Assembly (NCBI RefSeq): GCF_006385135.1
Contig: NZ_CP041025.1
Location: forward strand, 899,501-963,500
Source: Paremcibacter congregatus
GTDB taxonomy: Bacteria; Pseudomonadota; Alphaproteobacteria; Sphingomonadales; Emcibacteraceae
Length of the DNA stretch: 64,000 bases
Reading direction: 5' to 3'
In this document: positions 59,440 to 64,000 of the stretch, one piece after another
Layout: each line of letters opens with the position of its first letter
Position numbering within the stretch: position 1 is the first letter of the stretch
Position numbers and translations under genes: made by a program
The notes under the pieces: model-generated
Databases searched by the model: none
Told to the model about the DNA's origin: nothing
Seen by the model: the letters and a program-made list of their open reading frames with translations, nothing else

Positions 59440-62358
59440 TCAGAATTTCTTGGTGACTTTGGCCCAGACACGACGTCCGATGACATCATAGGTCCCAGGC
59501 TCCGTATTGGCGTTGAACGCACTATGGAAACGAGGGGGCTCGACATTTGTCAGGTTGTTGATGCCTAAGGTCAAGGTTGTGTCCTTGTAGGAATAAGAGG
59601 CGGTCAGGTCATGATACCAGACGGCTTCCGCCACATTATCATCGGTCAACTGCGCCGGACGGTAATCATCCAGAGTTTTACCAATATACCGCGTATCCCA
59701 GGTGACATACCAGTTTTCACCTTCCAGACCGAGACTTGTGGTCATGCGCCATTCCGGGAAGATGGCCGCACCCGCCGCCGTGCCAATCCGTTCACGGGTT
59801 CCGATCAGCGGGAAGGTTTCTTTCCGGCTGTTCATCCACGTGGTGGAGATATTGGCATTCAGGCCGGTGACAACTTCACTGTTGAGGTCATGGTGATAAT
59901 TGACATTGACATCAACGCCATCTGTTTCAAGCTTCCCGAGGTTGTTAAGCGGAATGTTGGCAATGTCCGGTCCACCCTGATCAGCCGCATCACGACCATT
60001 CAAGCCAGAGGAAAAGACCTGACACGCCGGTGTGGTTGACCGGTCAGCCGCATTGTAACAAGTCCGGATAATATCATTATAGTTGATGACCTGAATGAAG
60101 TTATCAACTTTGATATTCCAGTAGTCCACACTGACGGACAGATTTGGCAGAGCCGTGGGAGTGAATACCGCGCCCAGAGTGATGGAGCGGGATTCTTCCG
60201 GCTTCAGGTCCGGGTTGGTGGTTTGGTCAACCTGGGCCTGCCATTGGAAACCCCATTCGAAGTCGGGACCGAAACCGTCCGCCAGACAATTGGCGGCGAG
60301 ATTTTCGTTGGCGTCCGTACGACGGTTATAGAATTCACAAGGGTCCTCGAAAACCGGGAAGTTGGACACGGTGCCGCCTTCCTGGGCCTCCACGATATTG
60401 GGGGCGCGGAAACCGGTGGAGTAGACCGCCCGGAACCGCACGTCATCGATGGGTGCATAATTCAAGCCAACACGGTAGTTGGTGGTCTTGCCAGCGGCCG
60501 TGCTGTAGTTGGAATGACGGATCGATGCTTCCAGACTCAGGTCCTTTGCAAAGGCCGCATCCGCAAGAATGGGCATGAGGAATTCCGCGTAATATTCTTT
60601 CACGGATTGTTCACCATCAAGAGGAGAGCTTGCCCCGCCCGTTGTCAGGCCACCGCCGATAAATTCATCAGGCTTGAATTCAGCGGATTCTGTGCGGTTT
60701 TCAAAACCGATCGCCCATCCGATAGGGCCGCCGGGCAGTTCCAGCATGCCTTCAGTATCGCCGGTCAGGTTGAACTGCCATTGATGCATACGGTTCAGGA
60801 ACAGATCTTTCAAGGAATCCGCAGCAAGGAAAGTCATCTGATCTTCGGAAATAGACCCATAGTCCCCGAACGGGTTTAGGAGGCCCGCTGCGGTACAGGC
60901 GGTATTCGCGGCGCAAAGAGCCGGATCAACGGCAATTTCCCAACGATCGAAACGGTGGTAGAATTTCGTCTCGTTGGACATTTCATTGTCGGCGAAAGTG
61001 TAAGAGGCATCCCAGGACAGGTTGTCCTTGATGTCCCCACGCAGTCCGGCGACCATACGGAACGTCGAGGCTGATTGCCGGAACAGGCGTCCGCCACTTT
61101 CCACAAAGCGACGATTGATGCGGACGTCTTCACCTGAGATGCCCCAAGGGTTCAGGTCGTCAGCATTACCCAATATGCCATCCGGTCCGGCGGCATTGTC
61201 GCCAAACGGGTTGAACGGGTTGCTGCTGGGCACCAGATCATTCCAATGACCATTGAAGCTTGGCGTGACGCCGAAGGAGGCATCAGGGGCAAGACGTTGA
61301 TGGGATTCACGTTTGGTGTAACTTGTTTCCATGTAGGCTTCGAGAGAGCCCACGGAACTGTCGTCCACGAGGTCGTAATGCCCGGTTGTTGCAAACTGCC
61401 AGCGCTCATTGGGGGTAACAAGGGCATTTACTGCAGAATAGTTATAGGTGTCCGTACCGGTAAACGCCCGAACAACACCGGTACCGGCATCAACAATATA
61501 GTTACCGGTATTTGGTCCACCCGCCGCCACAATCGCATCAAGGGCTCCTTGGGAAAGGCCACGAATACGGCGGCTGTTGGATGATCCGAGTTGCTGAGGC
61601 ACAAATTTATCTGTGGCCGCATCAAGGGTCGGATAGAGACCAAACTCGGCCCAGGAACGTGAATCCTGTTTGATTTCTTTTTGCGTGGTATATTGCATGG
61701 ATGCGGTGAAGTTGCCACGGTCACTGGAGACGCCGCCAAGGGCTGAGACCGACCAGTTTTCCGCATCCCAGTTTTCAGTGCCCGCACCATAATCCGCAGA
61801 GACTTCGAAACCTTCATAGTCATCCTGCAGGATCACATTGACCACACCGGACAAGGCGTCAGAGCCATAAGCGGTCGAGGCACCGTCTTTCAGTACTTCT
61901 ATGCGTTTGACCAGGGCCATGGGAATGGAGTTCATGTCCACGGCGCCCACGTCGCTGTTGCCGCCGATGAAACTGCCCACCTGACGGCGACCATTGATCA
62001 GGACCAGGGTCCGTTTGATGCCGAGGCCGCGCAGGTCAACCATCTTTGCACCGTTGTTACCGTTGTTGGTGGTGGAGCCAAGCTGGAAACCGGTGAAGGC
62101 CGGGATGTCTTTCAGGAAGTCGTCAACGCTGGTCACGCCGGCATTGGTGAGCTCGGTTGCGTCAAATGTTGAAATGGGACTTGCAGAACTGAATTCATCA
62201 CGGGCAATGCGTGAGCCGGTGACGATTACTTCTTCAAAGACGGGTTCTTCTGCCGCGTTCTGGGCAAGTGTCGTATTGCTCATGGCCACAGACATAGCTA
62301 GAGCGGATACCCCAAGTTTTAGAAATGAGGTATGATTTTTTGGTGTATGAATATTCAA
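59440..62358 (-). CDS. TonB-dependent receptor 2
   Basis: This 972-residue receptor has a signal peptide (SALAMSVAMSNTTLAQNA), TonB box FEEVIVTGSRIA, a plug with VDLRGLGIKRTLVLINGRRQVG and EVLKDGASTAYGSDALSGVVNVI, and a barrel ending in VTKKF. Receptor 1 is a homologue. It starts with TTG (62358), preceded by AGGAGGAATATC, the same 12 bases that precede the ATG of receptor 1, so TTG is probably genuine. Substrate unknown. Confidence 0.93.
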   Translation of the reverse strand: MNIHTPKNHTSFLKLGVSALAMSVAMSNTTLAQNAAEEPVFEEVIVTGSRIARDEFSSASPISTFDATELTNAGVTSVDDFLKDIPAFTGFQLGSTTNNGNNGAKMVDLRGLGIKRTLVLINGRRQVGSFIGGNSDVGAVDMNSIPMALVKRIEVLKDGASTAYGSDALSGVVNVILQDDYEGFEVSADYGAGTENWDAENWSVSALGGVSSDRGNFTASMQYTTQKEIKQDSRSWAEFGLYPTLDAATDKFVPQQLGSSNSRRIRGLSQGALDAIVAAGGPNTGNYIVDAGTGVVRAFTGTDTYNYSAVNALVTPNERWQFATTGHYDLVDDSSVGSLEAYMETSYTKRESHQRLAPDASFGVTPSFNGHWNDLVPSSNPFNPFGDNAAGPDGILGNADDLNPWGISGEDVRINRRFVESGGRLFRQSASTFRMVAGLRGDIKDNLSWDASYTFADNEMSNETKFYHRFDRWEIAVDPALCAANTACTAAGLLNPFGDYGSISEDQMTFLAADSLKDLFLNRMHQWQFNLTGDTEGMLELPGGPIGWAIGFENRTESAEFKPDEFIGGGLTTGGASSPLDGEQSVKEYYAEFLMPILADAAFAKDLSLEASIRHSNYSTAAGKTTNYRVGLNYAPIDDVRFRAVYSTGFRAPNIVEAQEGGTVSNFPVFEDPCEFYNRRTDANENLAANCLADGFGPDFEWGFQWQAQVDQTTNPDLKPEESRSITLGAVFTPTALPNLSVSVDYWNIKVDNFIQVINYNDIIRTCYNAADRSTTPACQVFSSGLNGRDAADQGGPDIANIPLNNLGKLETDGVDVNVNYHHDLNSEVVTGLNANISTTWMNSRKETFPLIGTRERIGTAAGAAIFPEWRMTTSLGLEGENWYVTWDTRYIGKTLDDYRPAQLTDDNVAEAVWYHDLTASYSYKDTTLTLGINNLTNVEPPRFHSAFNANTEPGTYDVIGRRVWAKVTKKF

Positions 62359-62642
62359 GATATTCCTCCTTAATTGGTTACAATTACAGAAGGGCGACGG
62401 TTTTTTTAAATGAGGAAGTTAGCTTCCTTCTGCTCCCTAGAGGTGCCAAAGTTTATTATAAATTCTCGTCGGCCTTCATTGAACAAGACCCATGAGAAAT
62501 CAAAAGCCACCATTTGTAGGGGTGAAAACCCAAAGATATTCAATATTTAGATGATTCTTTGTATTGCGAGGAGTGGTGCAAAATAATATGCGGTCATATT
62601 GCTATGAAATAATTGATAGTTTAGCTGGGGGCGTTTGAAAAT

Positions 62643-64000
62643 TTAATAATAAATATTGATGCCCAAATGAAAGTATGTGCCAAGTGTATCATAGAGATTG
62701 GGGAAGGTGTTGGCCTGTTGTTGATCGCTGCCGACAAAATCGGGTGCGGTATCGAAAATATTGTTAACCCCGGCTCGCAGAATGCTGTTATCGGAAATAT
62801 GATACCGGAGATAGCTGTCAAAATAATTCTTGGCATGCAGTTTAGGGACGGCGATATCCGATATATCGTTAAGTTTTTTATGAGCTGGTCCGATATGCCG
62901 CCATCTGAAGGATACTTCAAGGGTATCATTTTCCCAACTGATCAATTGTGTCAGGCGAAAACGCGGGAGAGGGGTATAGCAGTTCCCGGAGAAAAACCCG
63001 GCACACTGTATGTAGGCTTTTTCATCAACGAGCTTATATTTGTTGCTGAACAAATAAGAGCCCTGAAGGGAAAGGTCAAGTTTTTCGTTATCTCCAAATA
63101 TACCTTTATCAAGCGGATGGAAATATTGCACATACCCATCGAGGCCTGAGGTGACAATCTGACCATTATTGGTTATTTTTGAATTAATGAAATCGAGTAG
63201 GCCTTTTGAATCTCGGTAAATATTCTGGCAGGCGCTCATTATTGGTGCCGATATGTTGTAGCAGTTTTGTACTGTCTGGTTTGCGCCGCTGCCGAAACTG
63301 CCAATAACATCGTTTACTGTAATACGATAATAGTCCAATGCCATTTTAAAGCCAGGCAGGAAACGAGGTTGATATATCGCGCCAATTGTTACGGTATCTG
63401 ACTTCTCTACATTTAGCTCAATATTTCCACTGTAGACTTCCTTGATTTGGAGAAGGATCTGCTCATACAGCCCTACCTGATCTGCCGGGACGCCTGTGGC
63501 AATGCAAATATCGCGAATGCTGCTGGTATCAATAATTTTTCCATCACTGCTGTAGCGGCGGGAGCAGGGATCATAAACAGTCGGATAGCTTTCAGACTTT
63601 TCGTTATATAAGTCTTCAATGCTAGGTTCCCTTACTGCATGTTGGAACTGGCTTCTTATCCGTAAACTTGATGTTACTTTCCAGTTTAACCCTGCAGCGA
63701 AAGTCCATACGTCTCCTATGAGGTTGTAATTTGAATATCTAAGAGCGCCGGATAGTTCCAGTTTTTTAAATATGGGTGTGTTTTCGATGACAGGGATCTG
63801 AAATTCGCTGAAAAGGCTCCAAACATGATATTCTCCTGTGGCGGGGACTTGCTTGTTAAAACCGGTTGAAGGGTTGTCAGGGGAGGACTGGTCGCCACTA
63901 TACCAACTATCTTCTTTGTGCCAATCTGTGCCAATCAGTATTTTAATGTTATCCTGCAAACCGGAATTATAGGTGCCGTTGAAATAAAGGTTTGCATCTT
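62643..64000 (-). CDS. TonB-dependent receptor 3, C-terminal part
   Basis: The frame continues to the right window edge, so the N-terminal plug is missing. The visible part is a receptor barrel with WKVTSSLRIRSQFQHAVREP, IGAIYQPRFLPGFKMALDYY and a C-terminal LGINIYY (aromatic end). It resembles receptors 1 and 2 in the region after the plug but has more AT-rich DNA. Substrate unknown. Confidence 0.88.
   Translation of the reverse strand, partial: DANLYFNGTYNSGLQDNIKILIGTDWHKEDSWYSGDQSSPDNPSTGFNKQVPATGEYHVWSLFSEFQIPVIENTPIFKKLELSGALRYSNYNLIGDVWTFAAGLNWKVTSSLRIRSQFQHAVREPSIEDLYNEKSESYPTVYDPCSRRYSSDGKIIDTSSIRDICIATGVPADQVGLYEQILLQIKEVYSGNIELNVEKSDTVTIGAIYQPRFLPGFKMALDYYRITVNDVIGSFGSGANQTVQNCYNISAPIMSACQNIYRDSKGLLDFINSKITNNGQIVTSGLDGYVQYFHPLDKGIFGDNEKLDLSLQGSYLFSNKYKLVDEKAYIQCAGFFSGNCYTPLPRFRLTQLISWENDTLEVSFRWRHIGPAHKKLNDISDIAVPKLHAKNYFDSYLRYHISDNSILRAGVNNIFDTAPDFVGSDQQQANTFPNLYDTLGTYFHLGINIYY

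Noticed and set aside
1-64000. tRNA, rRNA, CRISPR arrays, insertion sequences, integrases or prophage genes
   Set aside because: No cloverleaf-like segments, repeat-spacer arrays, transposase motifs or phage genes were noticed on either strand; a covariance search would be needed to exclude small RNAs.

Overview
The window reads as chromosomal DNA of a free-living, probably marine alphaproteobacterium. The grounds are a polyhydroxybutyrate locus with an alphaproteobacterial-type PhaR regulator, several large TonB-dependent receptors, a RutR-like TetR regulator, a TusA/SufE/group III truncated haemoglobin cluster and an OlsF-like ornithine-lipid acyltransferase. Gene style suggests the Emcibacterales/Kordiimonadales neighbourhood, but that placement is an impression, not a measurement. 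I saw no rRNA, tRNA, CRISPR array, insertion sequence or prophage genes. Both edges cut genes: an MNT/HEPN protein on the left and a TonB-dependent receptor on the right.

Layout. 1-7.2 kb: a HEPN fragment, then PHB synthesis genes (phaB, phaA, a short phaC-like gene), two ExbD paralogues with a short TonB, and phaR with a TGC-rich operator candidate. 7.2-19.9 kb: an M13 metallopeptidase lipoprotein, mnmC, a subtilase with a barrel-like tail, a PAS-GGDEF-EAL protein, the sulfur/haemoglobin cluster, two thioesterases and a ChaN-like protein. 20-29.1 kb: small metabolic genes, a DUF2975/XRE/lipoprotein operon, a glycosyltransferase-amidotransferase pair of exosortase-associated type, and a GntR(YtrA-type)-ABC operon that contains an extra 59-codon gene.

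29.3-46.2 kb is the most coherent part, a nucleic-acid and nucleoside scavenging island. It holds an exported amidohydrolase of the MTA/SAH deaminase type, cytidine deaminase, thymidine kinase, an exported S1/P1 nuclease, uracil phosphoribosyltransferase, a RutR-like regulator, thymidine phosphorylase, purine nucleoside phosphorylase with a PfkB kinase and a hypoxanthine-type phosphoribosyltransferase, then deoB-deoC-ALDH16-nupC. Together these would cut nucleic acids outside the cytoplasm, import nucleosides, release the bases for salvage, and send deoxyribose through deoxyribose-1-P and deoxyribose-5-P to glyceraldehyde-3-P and acetaldehyde, with the aldehyde dehydrogenase removing acetaldehyde. 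A palindrome, TTTTATC-N4-GATAAAA, lies upstream of deoA and of the distant secreted nuclease gene at 50.5-52.8 kb; close variants lie upstream of the exported amidohydrolase and between tdk and DUF523/cdd. I propose it marks one regulon joining extracellular DNA digestion to nucleoside catabolism. This is the main candidate for something undescribed.

46.7-64 kb: an Oar-like TonB-dependent receptor, the secreted nuclease with a PEP-CTERM-like tail, an orphan NorE/NorF-type pair, the OlsF-like gene, and three further TonB-dependent receptors on the minus strand, the last one cut by the window end.
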